NCBI RefSeq assembly: GCF_009708175.1
Contig: NZ_WMBB01000007.1
Span: 248,001 to 312,000 of the forward strand
DNA: 64,000 nt
Reading direction: 5' to 3'
Source: Nocardia aurantiaca
Lineage (GTDB): Bacteria; Actinomycetota; Actinomycetes; Mycobacteriales; Mycobacteriaceae
The notes under the pieces are model-generated. The model worked only from the letters and a program-made list of their open reading frames with translations, did no database searches and was not told where the DNA came from. The position numbers and the translations under genes were made by a program. This document shows, one piece after another, positions 1 to 8,165 of this stretch; within the stretch, counting starts at the first letter, position 1; every line of letters starts with the position of its first letter.

Positions 1-514
1 CGTCGTCGGAGTAGAAGACGCCCGGATACGCCATGAACAGTTTGAAACTGGTCACGCCCTCGGACACCAATTCGCGCATACCCTCGAGGGATTCGCCGTC
101 CACCGAGCCGACGATCTGATGAAAGCCGTAGTCGACGGCGCACTTCCCGGCTGCCTTCTCATGCCACAGCGCCAGGCTGTCCTGCACCCGCTCCCCTGGC
201 TTCTGCACGGCGAAGTCGACGATGGTGGTGGTGCCGCCCCACGCGGCGGCGCGGGTGCCGGTCTCGAAGGTATCGGAGGCCTCGGTGCCGCCGAAGGGCA
301 GCTGCATATGGGTGTGGCCGTCCACCCCGCCGGGAATCACGTACTTGCCGGTGGCATCGATGACGGTGGCGGCGGTGGCGGCCAGGTCGGCGCCGAGCGC
401 GGTGGAGCCCGGCCGCACCACGGCGGCAATGGTCTCGTCCTCGATGAGGACATCGAGGGGTTGGGATCCGGTGGCGGACACCACGATTCCGCCGTGGATG
501 AAGGTTGTGCTCAC
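1..514 (-). CDS. hydA: dihydropyrimidinase / D-hydantoinase, N-terminal 171 residues (runs off window)
   Basis: Partial gene; its 3' end lies beyond position 1. The product hydrolyses dihydrouracil (or hydantoins) to N-carbamoyl-beta-alanine in the cytoplasm. The start is GTG at 514, sharing GTGA with the stop of the preceding nitrilase gene, which indicates translational coupling. Visible family features are the metal-binding HTH motif (GGVDGHTHMQLPF, His67 and His69) and SFKLFMAY, with the lysine that becomes carboxylated between the two metals (Lys158). The upstream partner hydrolyses the product of this enzyme, so the pair forms the last two steps of reductive pyrimidine degradation. Hydantoin or N-carbamoyl amino acid substrates remain possible. 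The family assignment is firm; the substrate is inferred. Confidence 0.9.
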   Translation of the reverse strand, partial: MSTTFIHGGIVVSATGSQPLDVLIEDETIAAVVRPGSTALGADLAATAATVIDATGKYVIPGGVDGHTHMQLPFGGTEASDTFETGTRAAAWGGTTTIVDFAVQKPGERVQDSLALWHEKAAGKCAVDYGFHQIVGSVDGESLEGMRELVSEGVTSFKLFMAYPGVFYSDD

Positions 515-1347
515 GGCTCCACCAGCTTCCCGTAGGCGTCCGGACGCCGGTCCCGATAGAAGGCCCAGCGGTCGCGCACCACCTTGATCAGGTCCATGTC
601 CAAGTCGCGCACCATGAGTTCGGCGGCGGTGTCGGAAGCGACCTCACCCACGAACTGGCCCTCCGGGTCGACGAAGTAGCTGGTGCCGTAGAAGTCGTCG
701 TCCCCGTACTCCTCGATGCCGACCCGGTTGATGGCGCCGATGAAGTACTCGTTGGCCACCGCGGAGGCGGGCTGCTCCAGCTTCCACAGGTAGCTCGACA
801 GGCCGCGCGAGGTGGCGGAGGGATTGAACACGATCTCCGCCCCGGCCAGGCCCAGTGCCCGCCAGCCCTCCGGGAAGTGCCGGTCGTAGCAGATGTAGAC
901 GCCGATCCGGCCGACGGCAGTATCGAACACCGGCCAGCCCAGGTTCCCGGGCCGGAAGTAGAACTTCTCCCAGAACCCGTTGACGTGTGGAATGTGGTGT
1001 TTGCGGTATTTGCCGAGGTAGCTCCCATCGGCGTCGACCACCGCCGCCGTGTTGTACAGCAGCCCCGGCTGCTCCTGCTCGTACACAGGCAGCACCATGA
1101 CCAGGCCCAGCTCCCGGGCCAGCGCCGCGAACCGCTCGACGGTCGGCCCGGGCACCGATTCGGCGTAGTCGTAGAACTTGGTGTCCTGGAGCTGGCAGAA
1201 GTACGGCCCGTAGAACAGCTCCTGGAAGCAGATCACCGTGGCCCCGGCCGCAGCCGCCTGGCGCGCATAGTCCTCATGCGCCTTGATCATGGACTCTTTG
1301 TCGCCGGTCCAGTTCGTCTGCACCAGCGCCGCTCGAACAATCGCCAT
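511..1347 (-). CDS. nitrilase-superfamily amidohydrolase, probable beta-ureidopropionase
   Basis: A 278-residue carbon-nitrogen hydrolase that probably converts N-carbamoyl-beta-alanine to beta-alanine, CO2 and ammonia. The nitrilase triad is visible: Glu43 in FQELF, Lys116 in KYRKHHIP, and Cys153 in YICYDRHFPEG. Length and motifs match the N-carbamoyl-D-amino acid hydrolase, N-carbamoylputrescine amidase and beta-ureidopropionase branch. The gene precedes dihydropyrimidinase with a 4-nt overlap, which favours pyrimidine degradation over putrescine synthesis. The ATG start has no strong Shine-Dalgarno sequence. A 21-bp near-perfect palindrome lies 75 nt upstream and could be the operator of this operon. 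Family certain, precise substrate inferred. Confidence 0.85.
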   Translation of the reverse strand: MAIVRAALVQTNWTGDKESMIKAHEDYARQAAAAGATVICFQELFYGPYFCQLQDTKFYDYAESVPGPTVERFAALARELGLVMVLPVYEQEQPGLLYNTAAVVDADGSYLGKYRKHHIPHVNGFWEKFYFRPGNLGWPVFDTAVGRIGVYICYDRHFPEGWRALGLAGAEIVFNPSATSRGLSSYLWKLEQPASAVANEYFIGAINRVGIEEYGDDDFYGTSYFVDPEGQFVGEVASDTAAELMVRDLDMDLIKVVRDRWAFYRDRRPDAYGKLVEP

Positions 1348-1677
1348 CTAGAGATGTTGCACGCCAGATCAATGCGACCACGTTAAAAACGGCGACGAAC
1401 AGGAAACAATTCCGCGAGTCCTCCGCTCGCCAGGCGAGCGGATTCCTGGCACACGCCGCCGCTCCGCCTGTCGGGCGGTCCACTCTTCCGCGATCAGCGG
1501 CGGCCGGGGTGAAACCAGCCCGGAGAAACGCCATCTCGCCACCGCCGCGAAGGCCGCGACGACCTATCGCCGGGCACGGCCGCGACCGAGGACCGGTCTC
1601 ACCCAGCGGACGACCACACGTCCCGCTCGGCCGGGGGTACTACAAACGATCGTGACCCGTCATATCGAGGAGACCGC
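1348..1677. other. 330-bp divergent intergenic region
   Basis: Separates the pyrimidine-degradation operon (minus strand) from the SnoaL-like gene (plus strand). Frames here have no credible coding character. It holds the palindrome at 1422-1442 and a smaller GGAA-N4-TTCC dyad at 1402-1413; both are nearer the nitrilase start than the SnoaL-like start. Confidence 0.6.
1422..1442. promoter_or_regulatory. candidate operator, 10-bp inverted repeat with 1-nt centre
   Basis: TCCGCTCGCC, a single A, then GGCGAGCGGA form a perfect dyad of 10-bp arms 75 nt upstream of the nitrilase start. The short centre and symmetry suit a dimeric regulator (TetR or GntR class) rather than an RNA hairpin. No regulator gene is adjacent inside the window. 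Function is inferred. Confidence 0.45.
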
Positions 1678-2112
1678 ATGGACCACCTGGAAACCCGGCT
1701 CGCCCTACGGGAGCTGATCGAGCGCTACGCGTCGTATGCCGATCGCCGCCGCGACGCGGATATTGCCGAACTGTTCACCGAGGACGGCACATTGGTCATC
1801 GAGCGGGGTGGCGAGCAGCCCACCAGCACGATGCGGGGCCGCGCCGAGATCGAAGCGGCCATGAAGCCGCTCGACCGCTATCGCGTCACCCAGCACGTGG
1901 TCGCCAATCAGCTGCTCGACTTCTCCGGCGATACGGTGCGGGGCGAAACCTATTGCACCGCTTCCCATGTCTACGACGACGCCAACGGCCCCCGGGTCCT
2001 CGTCATGCACATCCGCTACGCCGACACCTTCGCCCACGAGAGCGGGAAGTGGCGGTTCCGACAGCGCCGGCTCCTCGTCGACTGGACCGAGGATCGCCCC
2101 TCCCGTCTGTGA
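1678..2112 (+). CDS. SnoaL-like / NTF2-fold protein
   Basis: A 144-residue protein resembling the SnoaL-like (NTF2 cone) superfamily: an N-terminal helical block (LALRELIERYASYADRR), the DADIAELFTEDGTLVIE strand region and a C-terminal beta-sheet ending in RFRQRRLLVDW. The superfamily includes cyclases, dehydratases and ketosteroid isomerase-like enzymes as well as non-catalytic domains, so no reaction can be assigned. The ATG is preceded by a good ribosome binding site (GAGGAGAC). The next gene, for a small secreted protein, begins 88 nt downstream on the same strand, but nothing shows a joint function. Confidence 0.75.
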   Translation: MDHLETRLALRELIERYASYADRRRDADIAELFTEDGTLVIERGGEQPTSTMRGRAEIEAAMKPLDRYRVTQHVVANQLLDFSGDTVRGETYCTASHVYDDANGPRVLVMHIRYADTFAHESGKWRFRQRRLLVDWTEDRPSRL

Positions 2113-2200
2113 TCACGGCCACCGGTCCGTTACAGTCGCCCCGCAGGCAGCAATGCCTTCATCGATGCTCACTGTCAATCGACGTTCCATGGAGGGGTAC

Positions 2201-2611
2201 ATGAACACGATCACCCGCAGCGTCAGCGGCCTGGCCTCCGCGGCAGCCCTCACCGTAGCCGCTCTCGTCCTCGGCGCCGGCCCCGCCGCGGCCGACGATT
2301 GGCCGGTCCAGCAGCCGAACAGCCCGATCTACGTTTTCGAGACCCACGACTTCCTCACCCCCGGCGACGTCGACTTCTGGAACCCGCTGATCAACCGGGC
2401 CCGCCTGACCTCCCCGTACGGCAACTCCACCCGCATCGTCTGCGCCGGATTCCACGGTGTCACCACCAACTGCGTGCAGGCCGACGCCGACGGCAATCCG
2501 CACGAGCTGAAGCGGCTGCCGTTCAACTTCCCGAACGTGAGCGGCTCCGGCGCTCCGGGTGGCGGCGTCAGCCACTGGGTCTACCCCGGCTTCATCCCCG
2601 GAATCAGCTGA
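2201..2611 (+). CDS. small secreted protein of unknown function
   Basis: A 136-residue protein with a Sec signal peptide (hydrophobic stretch SAAALTVAALVLGAG, cleavage likely after AGPAAA). The mature part begins DDWPVQQPN and holds two cysteines that could form one disulfide (IVCAGFHGVTTNCVQ). There is no lipobox and no recognisable catalytic motif. This kind of small exported protein is common in Nocardia and mycobacteria. The start was chosen at the ATG preceded by GGAGGGG, because the longer upstream frame lacks a signal peptide. A strong terminator follows. Confidence 0.75.
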   Translation: MNTITRSVSGLASAAALTVAALVLGAGPAAADDWPVQQPNSPIYVFETHDFLTPGDVDFWNPLINRARLTSPYGNSTRIVCAGFHGVTTNCVQADADGNPHELKRLPFNFPNVSGSGAPGGGVSHWVYPGFIPGIS

Positions 2612-2635
2612 CCGGCAACAGCTTCCACGCGAGCG

Positions 2636-2678
2636 AAGAGGCTCGCATCCGAAAGGATGCGAGCCTCTTGCCGTTTTT
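2636..2678 (+). terminator. intrinsic terminator after the secreted-protein gene
   Basis: A perfect 15-bp stem (2636-2650 with 2655-2669) with a GAAA tetraloop, followed by GCCGTTTTT. It lies 24 nt after the secreted-protein stop. It also sits just past the mpa stop on the other strand, but only the plus-strand side has a T tract. Confidence 0.9.
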
Positions 2679-2694
2679 CCGGGCGCCGCCGGCC

Positions 2695-4455
2695 TTATAG
2701 GTACTGGCCGGTGTTCGACTCGGTGTCGATGGCGCGGCTGGCGCTGGCGTTCTTGCCCGTCACCAAGGTGCGGATGTAGACGATGCGCTCGCCCTTCTTA
2801 CCCGAGATGCGGGCCCAGTCATCGGGATTCGTGGTGTTGGGCAGGTCCTCGTTCTCGGAGAACTCGTCAACGATGGAATCGTAGAGATGCTGGATGCGCA
2901 GACCCGGATTGCCGGTTTCGAGGACGGACTTGATGGCGTACTTCTTGGCGCGGTCCACGATGTTCTGGATCATGGCACCGGAGTTGAAGTCCTTGAAGTA
3001 GAGGACCTCCTTGTCACCGTTGGCGTAGGTGACCTCCAGGAAGCGGTTGTCCTCGCTCTCGGCGTACATGCGGTCCACCACGCGTTCGATGGTGGCCTGC
3101 ACGCACTTGCCACGATCGCCGTCGAACTCCTGCAGATCCTCCGAGTGCAAGGGCAGCGTCTCGGTCAGGTACTTGGAGAAGATGTCCTGCGCGGCTTCGG
3201 CGTCGGGGCGCTCGATCTTGATCTTGACGTCGAGGCGACCGGGCCGCAGGATCGCGGGGTCGATCATGTCCTCGCGGTTGGAGGCGCCGATCACGATCAC
3301 GTTCTCCAAGCCCTCGACACCGTCGATCTCCGAGAGCAGCTGCGGCACAACGGTGGTCTCCACATCGGAGGAGACACCCGAACCGCGGGTGCGGAAGATC
3401 GAGTCCATCTCGTCGAAGAACACGATCACCGGGGTGCCCTCGGACGCCTTCTCACGCGCCCGCTGGAAGATGATCCGGATGTGGCGCTCGGTCTCACCCA
3501 CGAACTTGTTGAGCAGCTCGGGACCCTTGATGTTCAGGAAGAACGACTTGGCTTCCTTGGCATCCTCGCCGCGCGCCTCGGCGATCTTCTTGGCGAGGGA
3601 GTTGGCAACCGCCTTGGCGATCAGGGTCTTACCGCAGCCGGGGGGACCGTAGAGCAGTACGCCCTTGGGCGGGCGCAGCGCGTACTCGCGGAACAGATCC
3701 TTGTGCAGGAACGGCAATTCGACGGCGTCGCGGATCTGCTCGATCTGGCGGGAGAGGCCACCGATGTCCTCATAGCCGACATCCGGCACCTCTTCGAGCA
3801 CCAGGTCCTCGACCTCGGCCTTGGGAACCCGCTCGAAGGCGAACCCGGCCTTGGTGTCGACCAGCAGCGAATCACCCGGCCGCAGTTTGCGAATCGGCCG
3901 ATCCGGATCCTCGAGATCGTCGACATCGACCAGCGCGGACAGCGGCCCGGACAACCAGACCACCCGCTCCTCGTCGGCATGCCCGACGACCAGCGCACGA
4001 CGGCCGTCGTCGAGAATCTCACGCAGCGTGCCGATCTCACCGATGGAGTCGAAACCGCCCGCCTCGACCACGGTCAGCGCCTCGTTGAGACGCACGGTCT
4101 GCCCGTAGTGGAGAGTGGTGGTGTCGATATTCGGCGAACACGTCAGCCGCATCTTGCGCCCGGAAGTGAACACATCGACCGTCTGATCGTCGTACACGCC
4201 GATGAGCACGCCGTAGCCCGAGGGTGGCTGGCCGAGGCGATCCACTTCCTCGCGGAGAGCGACCAGTTGCTGGCGCGCTTCCTTCAAGGTGTCCATCAGT
4301 TTGGTATTGCGAATCGTCAGCGAATCGATGCGCGCTTCCAATTCCCGTGTGCGATCTGGCGTATCGGCGAGTTGCCTCCGGAGTGCAGCTGCCTCGGCAC
4401 GTACTGCCTCGAGTTCCCTCCAGGCTGCCGAATCCGAATGTTCGATGGGGCTCAT
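2695..4455 (-). CDS. mpa: proteasome-associated AAA+ ATPase Mpa/ARC
   Basis: A 586-residue ring ATPase that unfolds pupylated proteins and feeds them to the 20S proteasome. The N-terminal coiled coil (about residues 10-75), which binds Pup, precedes tandem OB domains (about 80-210) and the AAA module with Walker A GPPGCGKT (270-277) and Walker B VIVFFDEMD (343-351). The C terminus ends GQYL, the penultimate-tyrosine motif needed to open the proteasome gate, so the protein appears intact and functional. GGGAGGAGC stands 8 nt before the ATG. In Mycobacterium dop, pup and prcBA lie near mpa; here the genes immediately beyond its 3' end are unrelated. Confidence 0.96.
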   Translation of the reverse strand: MSPIEHSDSAAWRELEAVRAEAAALRRQLADTPDRTRELEARIDSLTIRNTKLMDTLKEARQQLVALREEVDRLGQPPSGYGVLIGVYDDQTVDVFTSGRKMRLTCSPNIDTTTLHYGQTVRLNEALTVVEAGGFDSIGEIGTLREILDDGRRALVVGHADEERVVWLSGPLSALVDVDDLEDPDRPIRKLRPGDSLLVDTKAGFAFERVPKAEVEDLVLEEVPDVGYEDIGGLSRQIEQIRDAVELPFLHKDLFREYALRPPKGVLLYGPPGCGKTLIAKAVANSLAKKIAEARGEDAKEAKSFFLNIKGPELLNKFVGETERHIRIIFQRAREKASEGTPVIVFFDEMDSIFRTRGSGVSSDVETTVVPQLLSEIDGVEGLENVIVIGASNREDMIDPAILRPGRLDVKIKIERPDAEAAQDIFSKYLTETLPLHSEDLQEFDGDRGKCVQATIERVVDRMYAESEDNRFLEVTYANGDKEVLYFKDFNSGAMIQNIVDRAKKYAIKSVLETGNPGLRIQHLYDSIVDEFSENEDLPNTTNPDDWARISGKKGERIVYIRTLVTGKNASASRAIDTESNTGQYL

Positions 4456-4573
4456 GATGCTGCTCCTCCCAGTCCCGGTCTATCAACGCTACCGGGCTCT
4501 AACCGTTCCCGCTTTCCGACATGGTTTCGTCGTGATCACATCTAGGCTGCGGCCGACAGGCCGGACGGGCATG

Positions 4574-4590
4574 TTAGCCTGCCCTAATCT
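4574..4590. promoter_or_regulatory. TTAG-CTAA dyad in the mpa/lipoprotein divergent promoter region
   Basis: TTAGCCTGCCCTAATCT lies in the 179-bp gap between divergent mpa and the lipoprotein gene. TTAG and CTAA half-sites are typical of DtxR/IdeR iron boxes, but the inner bases fit poorly, and TAATCT alone could be a -10 element for the lipoprotein gene. Reported as a weak candidate. Confidence 0.2.
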
Positions 4591-4634
4591 GTTTCCGGCG
4601 AGTTAATCGCCGGCCGAGCCGAAAGGCGCCGTTG

Positions 4635-5144
4635 ATGCTCCTTCCCACCAGTCGTACTCCTGGTATACGCAACGTCACGCGGACGCTTCGTGTTTCCGTG
4701 GCTACCATCGCGGCCCTCACGGCCCTTATGGCAACTGTGACCGGCTGCGGCTCCGACGACAAGGGTTCTTCGTCGTCGAAAACCACCGTCTCGGCTACCG
4801 CCGCCGCGCCCGCGCCGACCGCGGAAGCCCTGCAGCGCGTCCTCACGGCCTTCGCCGACCCGGCCGAACCGACTGCCGACAAGGCCAAACTAGTCGTCGA
4901 CGGCGACAAACGTCTCGGAAATATCGACACTATGAATCAGGGGCTGGCGCATTACCAGGTCAGCTTCACCGTCGGTGAGATCAAACAGGACGGGACCAAG
5001 GCCGACGCCAAAGTATCGGTGACTTCGCCGCACGGCGCCATGCCCGACGTCCCGATGACCTTCCAGTACACCGACGGCGCATGGAAGCTCTCCGAGGCGG
5101 GAGCCTGCACCATCCTCGGCATGGCCCGCGCCGCCTGCCAGTAA
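4635..5144 (+). CDS. secreted lipoprotein (LppK-like position)
   Basis: A 169-residue lipoprotein with an arginine-bearing n-region, hydrophobic core (VATIAALTALMA) and lipobox VTGC, then a Ser/Thr/Ala-rich linker. The globular part (about residues 62-169) looks like the alpha-beta fold of small mycobacterial lipoproteins with a DUF4878/NTF2-like pattern, and has two C-terminal cysteines. ATG at 4635 is preceded by GAAAGG. In M. tuberculosis the lipoprotein lppK occupies this place between mpa and trmI, so orthology is likely from context but was not tested. The role is unknown. Confidence 0.75.
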   Translation: MLLPTSRTPGIRNVTRTLRVSVATIAALTALMATVTGCGSDDKGSSSSKTTVSATAAAPAPTAEALQRVLTAFADPAEPTADKAKLVVDGDKRLGNIDTMNQGLAHYQVSFTVGEIKQDGTKADAKVSVTSPHGAMPDVPMTFQYTDGAWKLSEAGACTILGMARAACQ

Positions 5145-5292
5145 ACAGCCATCACGAAAAACCCGAGCGGCACACCGACGTCGGCTGGCAGCTGTCGGCG
5201 AACACCGGCCGCGCCATCCTGGCCATGGGAAAGACGTCCCGCCGACCGGGCGAAACCGCACCGAGACCGACTGAAGTCGCCGGCGCGCCCCC

Positions 5293-5316
5293 GCCCCCGC
5301 CCTTCAGGGCGGGGGC
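5293..5316. terminator. GC-rich hairpin between convergent lipoprotein gene and trmI
   Basis: A perfect 10-bp stem (5293-5302 with 5307-5316), loop TTCA, extendable by alternative pairing with the repeated CCCCCGCC upstream. No T tract follows, so it may work as a bidirectional or Rho-assisted barrier between convergent genes. Confidence 0.55.
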
Positions 5317-5367
5317 GCGTTCGTATCGTGGCCGGATCCGGCCTCGAGAGATGCCTTTCGGCGCGCG

Positions 5368-6201
5368 CTAGCCCTTCGAGGGACGGCGCTGCGGCTTCGG
5401 GGCCGTGACACCGTCGGCGAGGCGGCGGGCCTTGACCAGGAAGGCGGTGTGGCCCTGCATGCGGTGTTCGGGGCGAACGGCCAGGCCGACCACGTGCCAG
5501 GGGCGGACCATGGATTCCCAGGCGGTGGGTTCGGTCCAGCAGCCCTGACGGCGGAGTGCCTCGACCACCTCGGAGAGCTGGGTGGTGGTTGCGACGTAGG
5601 CGAGGAAGACGCCGCCGGGGATCAGGGCCTTGGACACCGCTTCGAGGGCATCCCAGGGCTTGAGCATGTCGAGGACCACGCGGTCGACCTGTTCGCCGGA
5701 GTAGTCGGCGACGTCGCCGAGGGTGAGTTCCCAGTTGGCGGGGCGTTCGCCGAAGAAGCGCTCGACATTCTTGACGGCGTGCTCGGCGTGGTCGTCGCGG
5801 ATCTCCCAGGAGATGACCTTGCCCTCGGGGCCGACCGCGCGCAGCAGCGAGCAGGTCAGCGCACCCGACCCGGCGCCGGCCTCGAGGACCTTCGCGCCGG
5901 GGAACATGTCGCCCTCGTGCACGATCTGGGCCGAGTCCTTGGGGTAGATCACCGCCGCGCCACGCGGCATCGACAGCACGTAGTCGGTCAGCAGCGGGCG
6001 CAGGGCCAGGTAGGGGGTGCCCTTGGCGGAGTTCACCACGCAGCCCTCGTCGGCGCCGATGAGGTCGTCGTGGTTGATGTGGCCGGCGTGGGTGTGGAAC
6101 TCCTTGCCCGCCTCCAGGATCACCGTGAACTTGCGCCCCTTGGCGTCGGTCAGCTGTACCCGGTCACCGATCTGGAAAGGGCCGGTCCGTCTGGCCGTCA
6201 T
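5368..6201 (-). CDS. trmI: tRNA (adenine58-N1)-methyltransferase TrmI
   Basis: A 277-residue class I SAM methyltransferase that makes m1A58 in the T loop of tRNAs as a homotetramer. The SAM-binding motif VLEAGAGSGALT is at about residues 105-116; the N-terminal beta domain (FQIGDRVQLTDAKGRKFTV) and IYPKDSAQI segment are typical of bacterial and archaeal TrmI. Length equals that of the mycobacterial enzyme. The start has GGAG 4 nt upstream of the ATG. It diverges from the RecB-like nuclease across 110 bp, as remembered for Rv2118c/Rv2119. The protein ends in a basic tail (PKPQRRPSKG). Confidence 0.95.
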   Translation of the reverse strand: MTARRTGPFQIGDRVQLTDAKGRKFTVILEAGKEFHTHAGHINHDDLIGADEGCVVNSAKGTPYLALRPLLTDYVLSMPRGAAVIYPKDSAQIVHEGDMFPGAKVLEAGAGSGALTCSLLRAVGPEGKVISWEIRDDHAEHAVKNVERFFGERPANWELTLGDVADYSGEQVDRVVLDMLKPWDALEAVSKALIPGGVFLAYVATTTQLSEVVEALRRQGCWTEPTAWESMVRPWHVVGLAVRPEHRMQGHTAFLVKARRLADGVTAPKPQRRPSKG

Positions 6202-6311
6202 GAAACTCCGTTCTGCGTGGTTCGTGGTTGTGGTGAAGTCGTGCGTCGCCGCGATTGTGCTGCGCCGGATTCGTGCGCACCTTGTCGGTGCCTGCGTTTA
6301 GCCTGCCAGGT

Positions 6312-7184
6312 ATGTCGGTTGACGTGATCAGTACCCCGGAGACAGAGCGGTTCGCTCCGCGTGGTCCCGCCCTTTCCCCTTCTCGCGCAATCGATTTCAA
6401 ACAGTGTCCGCTGAAGTACCGGCTGCGCGTCATCGATCAGATTCGGGAGCCTCCCTCACGGGTGGCGGTGCGCGGCACGGTGGTCCACGCCGTGCTGGAG
6501 GCGCTGTTCGGGCTGCCCGCCACCGAGCGTGGTATCGAGGCCGCGGCCGCGCTCATCGAGCCCGCCTGGGCCGGGGTGCGCGAGTCACGGCCCGAGGTGG
6601 AGGCGCTGATTCCCGAGGCGGAGCTGCACGCCTTCCTGGCCGAGGTGCGGACGCTGGTGGGCGTCTACTTCCGACTGGAGGATCCGACCGGTTTCGATCC
6701 GGAGTCGTGCGAGACCTATATCGAGGCCGAGCTGCCCGACGGCACGCCCCTGCGCGGGATCGTGGACCGCATAGACCGCTCGGACGATGGAGAACTGTAT
6801 GTCATCGACTACAAGACCGGCCGCGCGCCGGGCCTGACGTATGAGACCCGGGCCCTGTTCCAGCTCAAGTTCTACGCCCTGGTCCTGCTGCGCACCCAGG
6901 GCCGGGCCCCGGCGGAACTGCGGTTGATGTACCTGGCCGACGGCGTCACCCTCACCTACACGCCGGACCCGGAGGAGCTGCTGCGTTTCGAGCGGATCCT
7001 CTCGGCGCTGTGGGCGGCCATCGTGACCGCCGCCGAGACCGGGGAGTTCCCGCCCAGTCCGAGCTGGCTGTGCGAGTACTGCGATTTCAAGCGACTATGC
7101 CCCGAATTCGGCGGCACCCCACCGCCTTTCCCGTCCGGCGAGGACGAGGCCGACGCGATCACACCGGAGCCCACCGCATCCTGA
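6312..7184 (+). CDS. RecB-family PD-(D/E)XK nuclease with Fe-S cluster cysteines
   Basis: A 290-residue stand-alone nuclease of the RecB/Cas4/AddB-C type. The active site is visible as GIVDRIDRS followed by IDYKTGRAP, with QLKFYALVLL after it. Four cysteines are placed as in iron-sulfur nucleases: one near the N terminus (FKQCPLKYR) and three at the C terminus (CEYCDFKRLC). A 4Fe-4S staple is therefore likely. It has no helicase domain and probably acts in DNA repair. ATG at 6312 is chosen because TAGCCT ends 7 nt before it, a leaderless promoter arrangement; the upstream in-frame ATG at 6255 would add 19 uncharacteristic residues. Confidence 0.88.
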   Translation: MSVDVISTPETERFAPRGPALSPSRAIDFKQCPLKYRLRVIDQIREPPSRVAVRGTVVHAVLEALFGLPATERGIEAAAALIEPAWAGVRESRPEVEALIPEAELHAFLAEVRTLVGVYFRLEDPTGFDPESCETYIEAELPDGTPLRGIVDRIDRSDDGELYVIDYKTGRAPGLTYETRALFQLKFYALVLLRTQGRAPAELRLMYLADGVTLTYTPDPEELLRFERILSALWAAIVTAAETGEFPPSPSWLCEYCDFKRLCPEFGGTPPPFPSGEDEADAITPEPTAS

Positions 7185-7224
7185 CCGGGACGCGCCCGCC
7201 GCGGATGGCGGCGGGCGCCCGGAA

Positions 7225-8076
7225 TCAGAATGCGCGGCAGGACCGGATATCGGTGGCCAGGATGGCCTTCGCGCCCAGATCGGCGAGCTGGTCCATGAGC
7301 TCGTTGCCGTTCTTGCGCGGCACCAGAGCGCGCACCGCGACCCACTCGGGATCGGTGAGCGGGGACACGGTCGGCGACTCCAGGCCCGGGGTGATCTTGA
7401 CGGCCTCTTCCAGCAGCGCCTTGGGGCAGTCGTAATCCAGCATCAGATACTGCTGGGCGAATACCACGCCCTGGATGCGCGCGACCAGTTGGTTGCGAGC
7501 CTTGTCGCGCTGGTCGGCGCCCTTGGCCTCGATCAGCACGCCCTCCGAGTGGCACAGCGAGTCGCCGAAGGCGACCAGGTTGTGCTGGCGCAGGGTACGG
7601 CCGGAGCCGACCACATCGGCGATGGCGTCGGCGACACCGAGCTGAATGGAGATCTCGACCGCGCCGTCGAGTCGGATGACTTCGGCCTCGATGCCGCGCT
7701 TGGCCAGATCGGTCAGCACCAGGTTCGGGTAGGAGGTGGCGATGCGCTTGTCGTAGAGGTCCTCGACCTTCCATTCGCGCCCGGCCGGGGCGGCGTAGCG
7801 GAAGGTGGAGCGGCCGAAGCCGAGCGCGAGCCGTTCCTGCACGGGCGCACCGGAATCCAGGGCCAGGTCGCGGCCGGTGATGCCGAGGTCGAGCTCGCCG
7901 GAGCCGACGTAGATGGCGATGTCCTTGGGCCGCAGGAAGTAGAACTCGACCTGGTTGACCGGGTCCAGCACGCTCAGCTCGCGGGAATCGGTGCGCTTGC
8001 GGTAGCCCGCCTCGGCCAGGATGCCGACGGCGGATTCGGACAGTGCGCCCTTGTTGGGGACGGCGACGCGAAGCAT
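7225..8076 (-). CDS. hisG: ATP phosphoribosyltransferase HisG
   Basis: A 283-residue long-form (HisG-L) enzyme for the first step of histidine synthesis, condensing ATP with PRPP. The N-terminal MLRVAVPNKGALSE, the GSGELDLGITGRDL segment and the PRPP-binding region ending DVVGSGRTLRQHNL match the family. The C-terminal ACT-like regulatory domain (about residues 210-283) is present, so histidine feedback control is expected. ATG at 8076 follows AAAGGACC; a longer upstream frame is not needed. It lies 89 nt downstream of hisE in the same orientation, as in mycobacteria. Confidence 0.96.
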   Translation of the reverse strand: MLRVAVPNKGALSESAVGILAEAGYRKRTDSRELSVLDPVNQVEFYFLRPKDIAIYVGSGELDLGITGRDLALDSGAPVQERLALGFGRSTFRYAAPAGREWKVEDLYDKRIATSYPNLVLTDLAKRGIEAEVIRLDGAVEISIQLGVADAIADVVGSGRTLRQHNLVAFGDSLCHSEGVLIEAKGADQRDKARNQLVARIQGVVFAQQYLMLDYDCPKALLEEAVKITPGLESPTVSPLTDPEWVAVRALVPRKNGNELMDQLADLGAKAILATDIRSCRAF

Positions 8077-8165
8077 GGGAGGTCCTTTCGGAACGGGGAG
8101 GGAAGACGTGTCGACACGGGGATCGGTGAACGGTGCGCCGCAGGTCAGTGCGGCGCACCGGCACA

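Noticed and set aside
2887..4545. Long plus-strand open frame (552 codons) over mpa, and similar long frames opposite CrAT, NDH-2, metH, jetC and alkylsulfatase genes
   Set aside because: Antisense shadows caused by GC-rich third positions; no family motifs, and the opposite strand encodes clear conserved proteins.
5081..5371. Small gene between the lipoprotein and trmI, where mycobacteria have Rv2117
   Set aside because: The only open frame has no recognisable domain, overlaps the lipoprotein gene end and runs through the terminator hairpin.
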